Positions 36,331-48,803 of a stretch of 64,000 nt of DNA are shown here, piece after piece (the first letter of the stretch is position 1; the number at the start of each line of letters is the position of its first letter). The DNA is from Viscum album. Lineage: Eukaryota > Streptophyta > Magnoliopsida > Santalales > Viscaceae. The notes beneath the pieces were generated by a model, which was not told where the DNA came from, did no database searches, and saw nothing but the letters and a program-made list of their open reading frames with translations. The stretch is from NCBI GenBank assembly GCA_963277665.1, contig OY728143.1, forward strand, positions 1,118,726,110 through 1,118,790,109, given 5' to 3'. The position numbers and the translations under genes were made by a program.

Positions 36331-36671
36331 CTATACTGCATGGAATCCACCACCATTTATATAATGCATAAAATTATCCATTGTAATAAAAACCTACTGG
36401 GTTCCAATTACCACTAATCTAGATTATAGATTCATAATGATATTATCCTTTATGTGCTATCCAACTTCAGCTTCATTATTTCTTAGGTAGAAAACCATTC
36501 TGAACAAACATATCTTAGATGATGAAAAGTGGTAATATTCAAATTCTATAACATTTCTACCCAAAAATATGGTAAAAACCCTTAATTTTATTTTATTAAT
36601 ATCATCAAAACCCCTAATGATATATAAATTGTGCCTTAATACCCAAAATAATGACCTAATCATAGACCTTA
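36331..36671 (-). other. Element B leader and decayed primer-binding site
   Basis: This is the spacer between LTR and gag. The sense strand right after the LTR end reads AAGGTCTATGATTAGG, a poor match to TGGTATCAGAGG. An open frame at 36457-36663 has no recognised domain. Confidence 0.45.
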
Positions 36672-39169
36672 TATAATCTAGTTGATTCTTCTAGAATTAA
36701 ATTTCATACATTTTCAAAGATCTTTTTGGGTTCCAGTTTTAGATAATTTGGTTATAATTCATACATAAAAACCCATAACCATACAATATGGTAGCTACTA
36801 TATTAATATCCATTTTTCACTATTTAATAGTCTTAAAATATGTGATATCTTTTTGTGAAAAATATTCACAACATTAAGCATGAATTCTTCATTCCTCCTA
36901 ACCATCCTTAAACCCTATGAAAAAAATATTTAAATTTTGGATGTGAACTAAAATAATAACATGGGTTATAAATAAAAGGAATGAAACCATTATCCCATGA
37001 ATACATATTGAATAAGTTTGACAAATATATACGTATAAAAAGTAAAGTATCATATACTTACATTGTCAAAACATGATATTTACAAAAAACATAGAAAGCA
37101 TAAAGAAAGCAATTTTTGTAACATGGGGGGTTATTTTATTACCATTCTTACATTGTATTGTAATACAAATTTTTTACATTATGATTTGTATCCCTCACTA
37201 ATACCTAACAATGTAATCCTCACTGCTACAATATGATGTAACCATCACAGTTACACATGGAATAATCATTACGACCAAAATCCACCGTAAGCATACCCAG
37301 TGCATTTGAGGGATATCAAAAAACCATCCATTAACATAAATAATTCCCATGAACTAGAAAAAAATTTTAAAACAAGAATATTATCGTTATAAAAAATTGA
37401 TTATGAATTTTTTAAAAATAGAAATTTTAGAAAGGATTTTTAATGAAATGTATCTTACTTCATGTTTGGCATCAGTAAAATGTGTTCAAAAATACTTTAT
37501 AATTTTTTAAAAAGTGTTATAAATTTATTAATATACTATTTCAAATATATAATACCTTATATGATGTTTCAATAACATCTTTCACCCATTTATTTATAAT
37601 ATGTTTTTATTATCATTGTTTCTTGTGAATTTAATTTATGGTTTCCATGGTTGGTGCAATATGGATTTTATTTCGAAATAAAAAAAAAACTTAATACATT
37701 CTATTAAATGTTATTAATATGTTTCCTAAAATTTAAATGACACCATATGTCAACTTTCCTAATATGATTCTGAATGATTAGATAAAATTTAAACGAAAAT
37801 GATTTAATTTATTTTGGTGGTTTTTATGACCATCACGAAATAATATTATTTTCTTTAATGTCATGTATATAAATTAGTTCCAAAACATTAAAAAAGTAAT
37901 AATATAAAAAATAAAATCTATTTTATCAAAAAAAAAATACACTAATTAATATCCTTAAAGTCGGTAAAGGAACTTGAAAACACAACACCCACAATGATGG
38001 AAAATCGAGACATCATGGATGATGTTGTCATTTTTAGAATAAGAAGAGAAGAGGGTAGGGTTGATGATTAACATTACATTAACACATTTTTAATTTATTA
38101 TATGCATGATATTTTATTTTTCCTGTCACTTGGATGAGGGGATGTTATGATAGAATAATAAAAAAAATTAAAATTTAAATAAAAAGAAAATGCTAGAGGA
38201 TTTAAACTTTTGAATTGACCTCCTTGAAAACCAACTTAATGAAAATTGGATTTGTTATTTTGTTTTGAAAAAAGGATCTTTGAAAGGAGGGATAGGATTC
38301 AGAAGATAATTGGGTATAATTTGGATAATATACAAGGATTATGAGGTTTGAGGAGAAGAGTTGGTGAGGGGCAGTATTTATAGCGGAGGTGAGGGGTGTT
38401 TTCAATTGTTATATTCATTCATTTTTTATTTTGGATCAAGACTATGTATACAATGGATTATTGGGTATAAAAAAGTAATTATTTAATGTGTGTTCGAACC
38501 AAATGTGATTTGATCATCAATACATCATTAATGACACAATAATTCATTATCATATCATATACCACAAATTATTTTATTTCACTAATAATAAAAATTCAAC
38601 TATTTCGGTAAAATCCCACACATTAACCCTAACAAATTCTCAACATGTAGAATTCAAAAATTAATTTTATTTTTAAAAAACTATTTTTTAAAATATAAGA
38701 TATTTATGTTTTAATTAAATTCATCATTTTTTTGAAGAATATTTATTTTAATATTATAACAGATTTTATATCCCTTTGAAAAATTAATTAACTTCTAAAT
38801 AAATTATCTTATAATCAAAACACCGAAAGATATTAATTTATGAATATATTTTATGAAGAAAAATTATCTTTTAAATCATTATTTTAATTATAAAATTGTA
38901 ACGAATCATTTACAGTTCAGAAAAATACCAACACATTATTTATCATTTCCCAAAAAAATTTTTATTATTCCACGATTTAAAAAAATATTCTTATCACTTA
39001 TTAGATACATAAATTTTATTCAAACATTCATAGGTGTGGTTAATACTCTATTAGTATAGATTAATTAATTTCTATAAATACCACTTATTTTACTTTACAT
39101 TTATAATGAATTTATCTATTTAATTATAAAATGAAAAAAAATTATTTTATATGTACCAGAGTAGTTACA
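36672..39169 (-). repeat. 5' LTR of element B
   Basis: The sense start is TGTAACTACTCTGGTAC at 39169; the end is at 36672. It pairs with 5875-8378. It contains the TATA box 38375-38383 (CGCTATAAATACTGC), a donor-like AAGGAG/GTCAATT at 38218, 160 bp after TATA, and an acceptor-like TTTTTTTCATAG near 36913. The open frame at 38202-38405 spans the TATA-to-donor leader and lacks domains. Confidence 0.82.
38375..38383 (-). promoter_or_regulatory. TATA box of B 5' LTR
   Basis: The sense strand reads GCTATAAATACTG, flanked by a retained G+C-rich patch. Confidence 0.65.
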
Positions 39170-39464
39170 TTTTTTATTCATCCATGCTTATGGGATAAAT
39201 ATCCAAAACCTATAAGAGTGTACTTGTATTTAAAAACGTTATGGTATCCTTACTCCAGGAACTTCCAATATCACAATGGCTAACCTAAATTCACCATGTC
39301 ATGGGTAATTTCATGGTGTTGATAATTCTTTTAATGGTTTAGACCTTGATATTTTTAAAACTATGTGAAATTTTTTCTTTTTCACATTAAAACTTATTTG
39401 ATAATATTACCTGGGTTATATCATAATGGTTATTACTTCATACTAAAAACCTCTAGAATGTATC
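39170..39464. other. Unassigned spacer between B and E
   Basis: No domain seen. TTACCTGGGTTATATCAT near 39409 loosely resembles a decayed gypsy LTR end (TTACCTGGGATGTTACAT) on the minus strand. Too weak to call. Confidence 0.3.
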
Positions 39465-42400
39465 CAACATTGAAAAAACCTTAACCACAACAGCCTTGAT
39501 TTAGTGGTTTCTTTATTACATTCGCACTAGATATAATTAATCCCGTAGTCTTAAGAAACATGATACTGGCATTAATATCAATTTACAGTTGAAAACAAAA
39601 AATAAAATATTGTATTTTCATTGAGAATGTTATTATTTCTTCTATACTATCCTATAAGATCAATCATAGTTCACATCTAGACTTATTTGGGAAACGAATG
39701 AAAATAAAAGTGTGAGGTTAAATGATCACTATTGGAGTGCATATAGTGGATTTTATCATTGAATAAATAAGAAAAGAATAATATTTCAGAAATAAATAAT
39801 TATCAAATAAATACATATAAATTATCACATTATATTAAAAATTATCTATGGAAAACGTGGCTATTCTAGAAATCACATGCACATCAATAACTAATTTCAT
39901 AATAACAAAATACATAATTTTAGGTCGATTCCACATGCTATGACATATTACATAAATTTTTATTTATGCCAAATACCCTAACTATTATTTATCATGATAC
40001 CTTCCATTTCATCTAAGGCTATTTAATTCTGGAACCGAAATATTACATAATAAGTACAATTATTTCATTGAATAAATAAATAATAAAAAATTATTAAAAT
40101 GATTTAATAATGAATATCAATTCATATTGGATTAAGTAGAATATATAATTTGAATACATTCCCAATTAAAATTACCAGATTCCATTCAATTAAATAATTT
40201 TTATTTTATTATTAGACTATTTCCTCATTTATGTATAATATTTACAATTTATGTTTCATGGATAAAATACTATTAAATTATCATGGAAATATTTCATGAG
40301 GAAAATACCAATATATTTATAAAATTATTTAGTTAAAATATAAATACATCAAAAATATTATGAATATAATATTATATGGAATAAACCACTCAAACATCTA
40401 AAGAAACCATAAAATAAAATATTTTTCATGATATTATTTAATTATATTCCAATGGTTTTTGTTAAAACAAAATTTTCATTCCAACCATTGGTAATAAGAG
40501 ACTCATTCGGAAAATAAAGAAGAATATTAATTTTAAAAATATTTATAAAAATTAAAACATGTGAAAAATAAATTTAATCAATTATTAGATAAAAATAATA
40601 AAAATATTAGAAAATATTTTATATCAATTAATGACATGAAAGATAAAGATTTCAGACTAAAAAATGAAGTAATATTTCAAAAAAATATTCTATCAGACTC
40701 TTGAGTAATTAGATATAACAAAATTAATGGAAAATGTGTAATTTATAGAAATAAATATATGTTATAAAATATATTGGGTTCCATGTAGATATATAATATA
40801 ATTCCTCCAACAAAATTTTAAACATAAACAATTCTGAATAATGATGAGATTTTGAAATAAACCCTTACATATAGTCTGACATTACATGTGTGTGATTTTA
40901 ACCTCTTGTATAATAAGTATAATTTAATTATAATTCTATGATATAGCCATATAAAAACATATAATATCTTATATTATCCAATAATAACATTTTAATTCTC
41001 ATGTATTAATAATTATTTACTAAAATTTTCATTTCTGAGTGTTAATTGTTTCGTTCATCATGTAATTTTTTGTATGTTAGTTTCATTACATGAATATTTT
41101 TTAATGTTTAATTAAACTCATAATTTCAATAATGATATAAATATCAAATATCTTCATAGTATACATATTTATAGTGATATGTTAATTTCCTACAAGACGA
41201 ATGAACTACAATGCTTCATAGAACTGGTAGTCCACACATACTCACCATAAACATTATCATTTTTAATTAGTGCATGGGTAATAATGTAATTTATAACACA
41301 AATTTTTAGACTCATAATTATTTCATAAATAACATATTTATTAATTATATTCAATTTTTTAAAAATTCCAATTAATTTTGTACTGAAAAACAATTGACAC
41401 CACAATGTGATGACGATAGTTATACGTACACACGAGCAATGATTTTTTTTCCCATAAGATGAAGATGGGTTGAATATAGAATTATAATCTAAAATTACAA
41501 AATTTAATTATTTATAATAGACTAATTCTATAATATTGTTCGAATATTTTATGGAGCTACAAGTCGAAATAAAAGGAAAGTACCTTGATAAAATTTATAA
41601 ATAGCCTTCAAAAAACCACATATTTATTACACATTAATATTTATAAGATGGCACTTTGATGATACCAAATCCTCTAGGTCATTATAATGATGTTTTGGAA
41701 GTTATTTTATTTATTTTTCCAGATATTTTTTCATAATGTATGTGAATATGACTGAACTAGTGATTTACGTTTATAACTGATGGAAATGACTCACATGTAA
41801 TTAATAAACATATTATAATAATATAAATTCAATTTCTTTTGAAAATTGATAATATATTTCAAATAATATAATATTATAATTTTATGGTCTAAATACATCA
41901 ATTGAATATTTTATATACATGTTTTGGTGTAATTTATTCTATATCACTTTCATTAAACACATGGTAAACATATTTTAACGCAAACCATGGGAATAATTTT
42001 TTAGTTATTTTCTATTAAATATGAACAAAAAAATTATTTCCTAATATTAATTATCTGAATTTATATTATATATAATTTATTTTAAAAGATTCCCTGTTTA
42101 TAATTGAAATTAATTAAATTTTTTATTAGTGTGTGAAACACAATAAAAAAATATCAAGTCTATTTCAATGCTTGAATAACCATTACTGCACTAAATTTCT
42201 GATGAAAAATTTCCAAATTTTTAAAATAAGGTTATATATACATGTTTTATAGATATAAAACAATAAAAATCATTAAATATATTATAATACAAGATAGAAT
42301 ACTATGATACCCCAAATATGTAGTTTTTACAACAACAATAAATATAGAATATAGATATAAATGGAATAAATTTAGGGGTTTAAATGAGACCTATAAATGG

Positions 42401-43350
42401 TTTGTAATTGAAATTTATAATTCTATTAATTGTAAAATAACATAATAAAACACCATTAATCCACAAAAACTACCATTCCCTTGAATATGTGATCATTAAT
42501 TTCTAACAATTACATGAATAAAAGAAAGAAAAAGGTATTATTCCATATAAATTACCTTTAGTATAAAAACGAACAATAAATAAATTCTAGAATCAAAATT
42601 GACACCACACATGTACAAAAAATATATTAAAGTATATAAATATATCCAACATGAGAAAACACAATTCATAGATAGGAAAGAATAAAAAATGTCGGTTGAT
42701 TTTTTCACCCATCAAACTCATGGGAGGTATATAAATATCATGTTGTTTCTCCATTCGATGAAAATATTAAAATAATCAATTAATATTGGAAAAAATAATG
42801 GCTTCATAGAATGAATAAACTCATAATTCAAAATTGAAAATAGAATTGATAAGAAACCTGAGATGTATAATTAAAGGGAATGTCTACTTGTAAGAGAAAA
42901 AACATAAACCCATGAAAAAATATCAGTCCATCATATATAATAGTTAATAGTATTAATATGTTAGAAATATATGTTGATCCATCAAAATAAAAATAATTTA
43001 GGTCCCATTAAAGACATAGAATATTTTTTAAGGGATTGAAATAGGAAAAAAATTATAATGTGGAAAGAAAATTAGGTTTAATTTCATGTTTGTTAAGAAT
43101 GAAAAAACAATTCATATAAAAATACTCTCAAAATAATTTTGTATCCCCAAAACCAACCATGAAAGAAAATAATCATGATGAAATTATAAGATATTTGATA
43201 ATATAAATCATTCATCATTAATGGGTTTTTGATGGTGAGATTTCTACAAAACTATCATTAATTATTATTCCATTACATGAAATAGTGAGTTGTTCTAAAG
43301 AACAAACCACCAACTTATCATACATAAATATATGTTTTTAGATGCAATAT
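39465..43350 (-). repeat. Fragment E: part of a long gypsy-type LTR
   Basis: Aligns in patches with element D's 3' LTR. TTTATTACAT-GCACTAGATATAA (39516) corresponds to 43391, and GAGATTTTGAAATAAACCCTTAC (40850) to 44820. Spaced motifs ACTGGTAGTCCACACATAC (41224) and GACGATAGTTATACGTACAC (41411) are 189 bp apart. A TATA-like GGTATATAAATA lies at 42727. It is interrupted by D at 43351, and its far end is not in the window. Ends are approximate. Nothing coding is seen in it. Confidence 0.5.
41221..41437 (-). repeat. Two spaced motifs in fragment E
   Basis: GAACTGGTAGTCCACACATAC (first base at 41221) and GACGATAGTTATACGTACAC (from 41411), about 190 bp apart. They have the same spacing and wording as in D, F and A. 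Confidence 0.6.
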
Positions 43351-44888
43351 TATAATGACCAAAAACATAGTTTCTTAGAGATCATGGTTACTTTATTACA
43401 TTGGAACTAGATATAAGAACTCACATCCTAGTAAACTGAATTTTTTAGTAGTCTTAGTAAACTATATACACTGTTGAATCATACATTACATTGGAAAACA
43501 TAAATTACAAAGTAATATTTTCTTTGGGAAAACCATTTTCCCATTTGGAATGTCCCAACATATTAATAATTTAATAGTTATCGATATACTATTGAAAATT
43601 AATAGAACAATGGGGTGGGCTCAGATTCATAATATGTGTGTGCATATAGTGAAAGATAAACAGGTCATGCAAAATATGGAATAAAATAAATGGTAATCAA
43701 TTAATGTCATATAAATTATATAATAATCTAAAAACATATTCATGTATATAAAATCTGTTCAAATAATTACATGGAAATAAATAACTAATTTCATAATGAC
43801 AGAATTCATGATTTCTGACATTTGAAACATAGAGTTAATGCATAATTCTAATAAATCCTTATCATACCATCAAGGATTCGTGCCAAGAAATATTATATAA
43901 ATTTGAAAGGCCAATGCCAAAACCCAATCCAGTTTTTCTAATGGAACATACTAATTCCTCAGGAGTTTATATAATTATAGTCCATATCCATCAAATAAAT
44001 CTATAAATGCATTATTTATATAAAAGTGGTGAAACATATTAAATCTAAATATTTTCATTTAATAACTATCATATGAAAAATTATTATTTTACCCAATAAA
44101 AACAAATAAATATAAACCATAAAAAAATAAATTATAAAATTTAATGAAAATAATAAAACCATAGTAAAAATGACCAAAACGCATCTAGATAAGAAAGTTG
44201 TTTGGAATAATTAGAGTATATCCTCAGTATAAGATTCATAAAATTATCTTGTAAAAGGAGAAAATAATTTTAAAATAGAGCTGGTAATTTTCATGAAAAA
44301 ATAATCTATTTTTACATTAAAATGTTATATATTTGAAAAATATGTAGGGAAAGTTGTTATTTAAAAGATTTTTTTAATTTAATCTCTAAGTTATTGAGTG
44401 GTAATAATGGTGGGAAATTCTATTTATGATTTATAAGTTAATAAAACTCATTCACGCTTTTAAGAAAAGTCCAAGAGTAAATCATTTAGAAAATGACATA
44501 GAGATTCATTTTAAACCAATTTTTAAAAATAAAATACATTGTAAAAAAATTAACAAGTTATTGGAAAATTTTATACACATTCAGGAAAATATTTTTAGAA
44601 AATATGGACACGGAAGAAAAATTATTTCGACTGAAGAGAGAAATGAAGTCAAATCTTCGTAAAAAATTCTCAATAATAATAAATACCAAAGAGTGGAAAA
44701 TATTACTGTTACATGAAAAATTCATGAATAATCCGGAGATTATAAAATAAAATTTTTAGATAGAAATTTCAAATAATTCCCCCAAAAGAAACTTAAACAT
44801 AGAAAATCCCAAATAATGAGGAGATTGTAAAATAAACCCTTACCTCGTGATCAAATTCCTTCACATAAATCACAACATGATATATAAT

Positions 44889-44893
44889 AAATA
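44889..44893. other. Target-site duplication of S, left copy (AAATA)
   Basis: Perfect match to 47758-47762. Confidence 0.9.
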
Positions 44894-45010
44894 TGTAGTG
44901 GCCCAGGTTCTTGGAAGTCCATTACTTATTGAAAAACCTGATGATGGGTGTTCTGGGTAGTATGGGAAGGTTATCGAGGCTTCTCGATCATGTTTTGACC
45001 CCTAACAAAA

Positions 45011-45252
45011 GGCCTACCGGTAGCCTTAGCCTACGGGTAGCAGGCCTACAGGTAGCTTGGCCGACTGGGAGATTGGCTACCGGTGGCTCGGCTACCAGTA
45101 GGTGTGAGGTATCGGTAGCTCGGCCTACAGGTAGCTGCAGCCTACCAGTAGCTCGGCTACCGATAGTGATCTGGTACCGGTATCTCAGCCTACCGGTAGC
45201 TGCAGCCTAACGGTAGCTCGACCTACTGGTAGTTGTATGCTATCGGTGGCTC
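45011..45252 (+). repeat. Palindromic minisatellite in the U3 region of S
   Basis: About 14 imperfect units of 15-21 bp of the type CTACCGGTAGCTCGGC. The core TACCGGTA is self-complementary. Variants include TACAGGTAGC, TACCAGTAGC and TATCGGTAGC. It lies about 240-480 bp upstream of the TATA box, where U3 enhancers sit. Confidence 0.85.
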
Positions 45253-45489
45253 TTCCCTACCCCCACTAGTTTTTACAATAGCACATACTTTTGCACAAAT
45301 TGGGTTTATACCCTATTTTGACACCTTTTTAAAGCCCAATAACCTCATAAATGGTGGGGACCTGGTGTGTGTGTCGGTTTAAACTTCCCCAAAGAGCGGG
45401 GACCTTTAATGATGTATGGGGCTGCATGGTCAACCCACAACCCCTCTCCTTACGCGGTTTTGCGTTCTTATCTCAACCGTCCCCAACCC

Positions 45490-45497
45490 TTATAAAC
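45490..45497 (+). promoter_or_regulatory. TATA box of S
   Basis: CCCTTATAAACTAAAAGGG is followed by a CT-rich leader (TTTCTTTTCTCAATCACC), a layout like that of element C's LTR. Confidence 0.6.
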
Positions 45498-46688
45498 TAA
45501 AAGGGTACTCCTTGGTTTCTTTTCTCAATCACCATCCAATCGATTCGTCTTCTCGTGGTTGAGTTCCCGAAGCCCCACCCCTGCACATTGCGTACTCCTC
45601 TGTTCTTGGCGCATGAAGATATACTTCGATCGTCAATCACTAAAGTTGGGAATTTCACCTTCGCCTCTCCCTTATGTGTATCTTACGGGGTGGGAATGCT
45701 ATTGATTATATATAATTGGATGAACCAATCCTTAATGATTATAATAAGAAGATTCTAAATAATGAAGGGGGAGGGGTGTGATTTATGATGCTACCTTGTT
45801 TTATGATCTTCCATGATTAATTATTTCTGAGTTGTGCGGGCTTACGCATACTGAAAATCAAGGCCATTGGTGGTCTTTCTCTATGCACTAATGAACCCGT
45901 ACCTCTGGTGATGTTTAAATGGATTTTATTGTGGTTGATAACACTTTTATGTAAAGGAATTTGGTTAATTATGTAGATTCGGCTAAATAAATTGAAAGCA
46001 CCAGGATCAATCCCTTTTCTGTGATAACCCTGGTTAAAGTATAGTGGAATTGAAATCATGGAGTGTGTTAAATCTTTTAAATCTAAAAATACCGGCATAG
46101 GACTGCTTTGTGTGGGTAGTTGTGGTTGGGTTGTTTTCCTACACATGCCGATTTATGGGTTATGTGGGGGGAGGGGATGGTATCCCTTATTGTTATGGAT
46201 TCACTAGTTATGAATTTAAGGCAGGGTGGCTACCGTGATTATATCACGAATTTGGGTGGGATCCTCTGTTGTTGAGAAACTGTTGGCTCATGGATCATGG
46301 GGACATGGGGCTGTATCATGGGGTTTTCTTTGGTTCCAGTACTTCGAGGGATCTAACTTATCCCTTTGTTTTTGTGACCTTACAAGAGAACCGGATGTGA
46401 ATTTTTAAGTTGGTGTTTGATTGTATTCTTTCACTGGCTTGTGCTTATTCTTACTAGTTTCCCATGTAGGTGCATAAACATTTTTAAACATTACTACTGA
46501 ACATGAAAACATGGATGGGAAAAATGGGTTTTAGTTTGGTGTGATTTGTGACTTGAACATGGTAATGATTGTTCTCTTTAGGCTGGCTGAAGAAAAACCA
46601 AAAATGGATGAGTGCATTCTACCTATACATATACTTGTAGTTTTTTTTATTTCTTATTCGCGCCCCACGAAAGTAGAGCACTTAGTTC

Positions 46689-46720
46689 CAAACACCCCCG
46701 TTACACGGGGGAGGGTGTTT
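46689..46720 (+). other. Inverted repeat in S
   Basis: AAACACCCCCGT, three bases, then ACGGGGGAGGGTGTTT. The arms pair except for a four-base bulge, giving a G+C-rich hairpin in the transcribed part of the LTR. Confidence 0.6.
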
Positions 46721-46780
46721 TTCCCAACATTTATATTAGTGGCTGGTCATTAGCTCCTTTCTTATTCCTTTTCCGGATAG

Positions 46781-47068
46781 CCCAAATATCTTCAGGCAGG
46801 CTGGGATGGCCTGAAGTCTATTATTAGCCCAAGAATATTTGGGCAGGGTAGTGTGGTGGTTGGCCTAGGTGTGTGCGGGCAGGTGGTTTTCCCAAGTGTA
46901 TTCGGGATGAGGCCCAGGTTTCTTCGGGCGTGGCGGTGGTTGCTCTGGCCTAGGTGTTTGCAGGTGTGGTTACGTGTGACAGTTTTCTCCCAGGTGTGTG
47001 CAGGTGGGTTTGGCAGTCGGACTGCGTGAGGAAGTGGACCAGGTGTGTGTGGGTGGGTGTGGTAGTGG
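46781..47068 (+). repeat. Imperfect G+C-rich tandem array in S
   Basis: About eight degenerate units starting CCCAGGTGTGTGCGGGCAGG or similar (CCTAGGTGTGTGCGGG, CCCAAGTGTATTCGGG, CCCAGGTTTCTTCGGG, CCTAGGTGTTTGCAGG), 22-45 bp long. Confidence 0.7.
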
Positions 47069-47357
47069 AGCTGCGGTGAGAATGGCGGGATTGGTTCGAT
47101 GCGTAGGATGACTTCAATAACCAGTGGGAATGTGGCGCGGGGTACCCAAACATCGATGTTCTTTTATTATATATATTATCATGCTTGCGTTATTTGGTGA
47201 GTGTGGCCGGTGAGTGGGATGGATGAACTCCTTGATAGTGTTGGTTTTTTGCTTCTCACGGGACTTTAGTACGTTCCCCCACTTGTGCACAAGAGTCTTT
47301 GGTTTTTCCCTACCGAGTTTACTTGTATGCTCACCCGATGTATATAAATATGATTTC

Positions 47358-47370
47358 TGTTTTCCAGGAG
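47358..47370 (+). promoter_or_regulatory. Splice-acceptor-like site in S
   Basis: TTTCTGTTTTCCAG/GAGG, a good plant acceptor consensus, 390 bp before the LTR end. A possible donor, TTATGT/GTATCT, lies near 45676. Confidence 0.35.
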
Positions 47371-47757
47371 GACTTCGGGGATCGCGCAGGACCATACTAG
47401 CGTGGACTTTTGGGACAGTTGTTGTTGTTGCTTTCTTTTCTTGGTATTCTTTTTCCCTTGGGGGTTTGGAGACTTGTATCTTTTACCTTTGAACATGCAT
47501 ATGGGAATGGTTTATCTCTAGTTGTTTTTGAACTTTTAGTTTTGGTGTTGTTGGGTTTCATCATCTTATCTCCCGATCCTAAAAAAAGGGTAATGCCTTC
47601 CATTCGTATGTGATTTACGTACCCTTGGTGCTAGTCTCCACTCTGGGACCTATTGAAGGCTGGTTTCGGGGGTCATTATCTCTTCTTCAACATAAAGAGG
47701 GAAGGGTGTGGAAATCTGCTGACCCTTCCCTCCTTTTGGTGAAGGCAGGTCGTGACA

Positions 47758-47762
47758 AAATA
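47758..47762. other. Target-site duplication of S, right copy (AAATA)
   Basis: Perfect match to 44889-44893. Confidence 0.9.
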
Positions 47763-48060
47763 TATATTTATTATAAATCTATTATATAATTTTAATCAAA
47801 AAAATTCATACCATATATTTCTGACATATAATCATTTACCACCCATTTATTAACTATTCTTTGTTCAAATAATTATTTCATGTATTAACATATTCACTTT
47901 TCATGTAAATTTCAGCTCGGTAGTTTCGATATTTGTACATTGATAATGGTTCCAAAATCAATAGAAATATAATAATGATATAAATATAATATATATTCAC
48001 TATATATGTGTTTATATTAATCTATATAATTTATAGATAGGAATATTAATTGCATCCTTC

Positions 48061-48471
48061 TTGGAGATGGTAGGCTATACGTATACACGAAAATTGTCTT
48101 CACTTTTTAAATTATGGAATAAAAAAAGTTTTATAATAATTGACATTTAAAGAATAATTATTATACCATTGAAATCATAAATACTCATAAAATCCATCAT
48201 CATCACAAAAAAAAGTAAAATTGAAAAGAAAAATGAATTATATAATTTAGTGTAGGTTGTAGTCCACACATACACATGAGCGATATTGTCATTTTGAAAT
48301 GTTTTGGATGGTAATAAGGTTGATATGGTATTAATATTAAATAAGTTTAATTATTGAAAAAATATATGATTTTGAAATTTAACCTGTCATAATTACCACC
48401 CATAAAATATGGTGTTTTAAAATTAATTATTACACTACATGGAGAAGATAAGCCATATGTAGGCACGATCG
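48061..48471 (-). repeat. Series of three spaced CpG-rich motifs, D LTR
   Basis: TTGGAGATGGTAGGCTATACG (first base at 48061), GTAGGTTGTAGTCCACACAT (48252) and TGGAGAAGATAAGCCATATG (48440), 189-191 bp apart, each followed by an ACACGA or GCACGA-type end. Confidence 0.7.
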
Positions 48472-48617
48472 TTAATTTCATATCCAATTTGATGGGAAAA
48501 AGAGTGGGTAATTTTGGTTTTCTAATAAATATAAAATATAATAATATATTAGATGTTCATGTAGATTTAAACAATGTAGAATAATAATTAATAAAAACAA
48601 AATGATCGGTTAAGTTG

Positions 48618-48626
48618 ATTACCACT
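48618..48626 (-). promoter_or_regulatory. Splice-donor-like site, D LTR
   Basis: The sense strand reads GGAAGTG/GTAATCAAC, 176 bp after the TATA box, the same distance as in A, F and C. Confidence 0.45.
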
Positions 48627-48793
48627 TCCTTGGGAGAACTCCATTGTTTCTCATCTTATATACCATTAGGGTTGTTCTTTTGGGAATAACATGACTTCTA
48701 TAATGAATATATGGATTTTTAAAAGAAACATAGGTAGGTTTCATTTGACTAAGAAGGATAAATGTGAGGTAATGATGATAAAGGAGGGGTGGA

Positions 48794-48803
48794 CTTCTAT
48801 AAG
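48794..48803 (-). promoter_or_regulatory. TATA-like box, D LTR
   Basis: The sense strand reads CCACTTATAGAAGTCCACCCC, a one-base change from CTTATAAAAG, in the same G+C-rich context. Confidence 0.5.

Larger units (their letters stand above)
5875..39169 (-). mobile_element. Element B: old Ty3/gypsy retrotransposon, split by element A
   Basis: B runs on the minus strand from its 5' LTR (36672-39169) to its 3' LTR (5875-8378). Its interior continues across the inserted element A (9277-32888). The two halves join within the integrase: sequence ending at 9276 and resuming at 32889 aligns with one continuous stretch of A's integrase near 13820. Gag, protease, RT, RNase H, integrase and chromodomain-like remnants are all present but full of stops. 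Without A, B is about 9.7 kb. The 5-base flanks (TTTAT left, TTTTT right) are a possible decayed target duplication. The LTRs are strongly diverged, so this is one of the oldest insertions here. Confidence 0.85.
44894..47757 (+). mobile_element. S: solo LTR, 2864 bp, Del-like, G+C-richer than its surroundings
   Basis: Ends are TGTAGTGGCCCAGG and GGTCGTGACA, flanked by perfect AAATA duplications. There is no interior and no second LTR, so this is a solo LTR left by recombination between the two LTRs of a full element. Orientation + is inferred from the TATA box (45490-45497) and from the GGTCGTGACA end, which in Del-type elements precedes the tRNA-Met primer site. The internal sequence has two minisatellite-like arrays and a hairpin. 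Its base composition and unbroken ends suggest a younger insertion than its host D. The many small open frames between 44911 and 47613 overlap on both strands and have no domain. Confidence 0.88.

Noticed and set aside
44911..45210. 99-aa + strand open frame in S
   Set aside because: It is a translation of the palindromic minisatellite; open frame arises from the repeat period.
46226..47613. Several 60-93 aa frames on both strands in S
   Set aside because: They result from higher G+C and fewer chance stops. They overlap on both strands, with no domain and no conserved start context.
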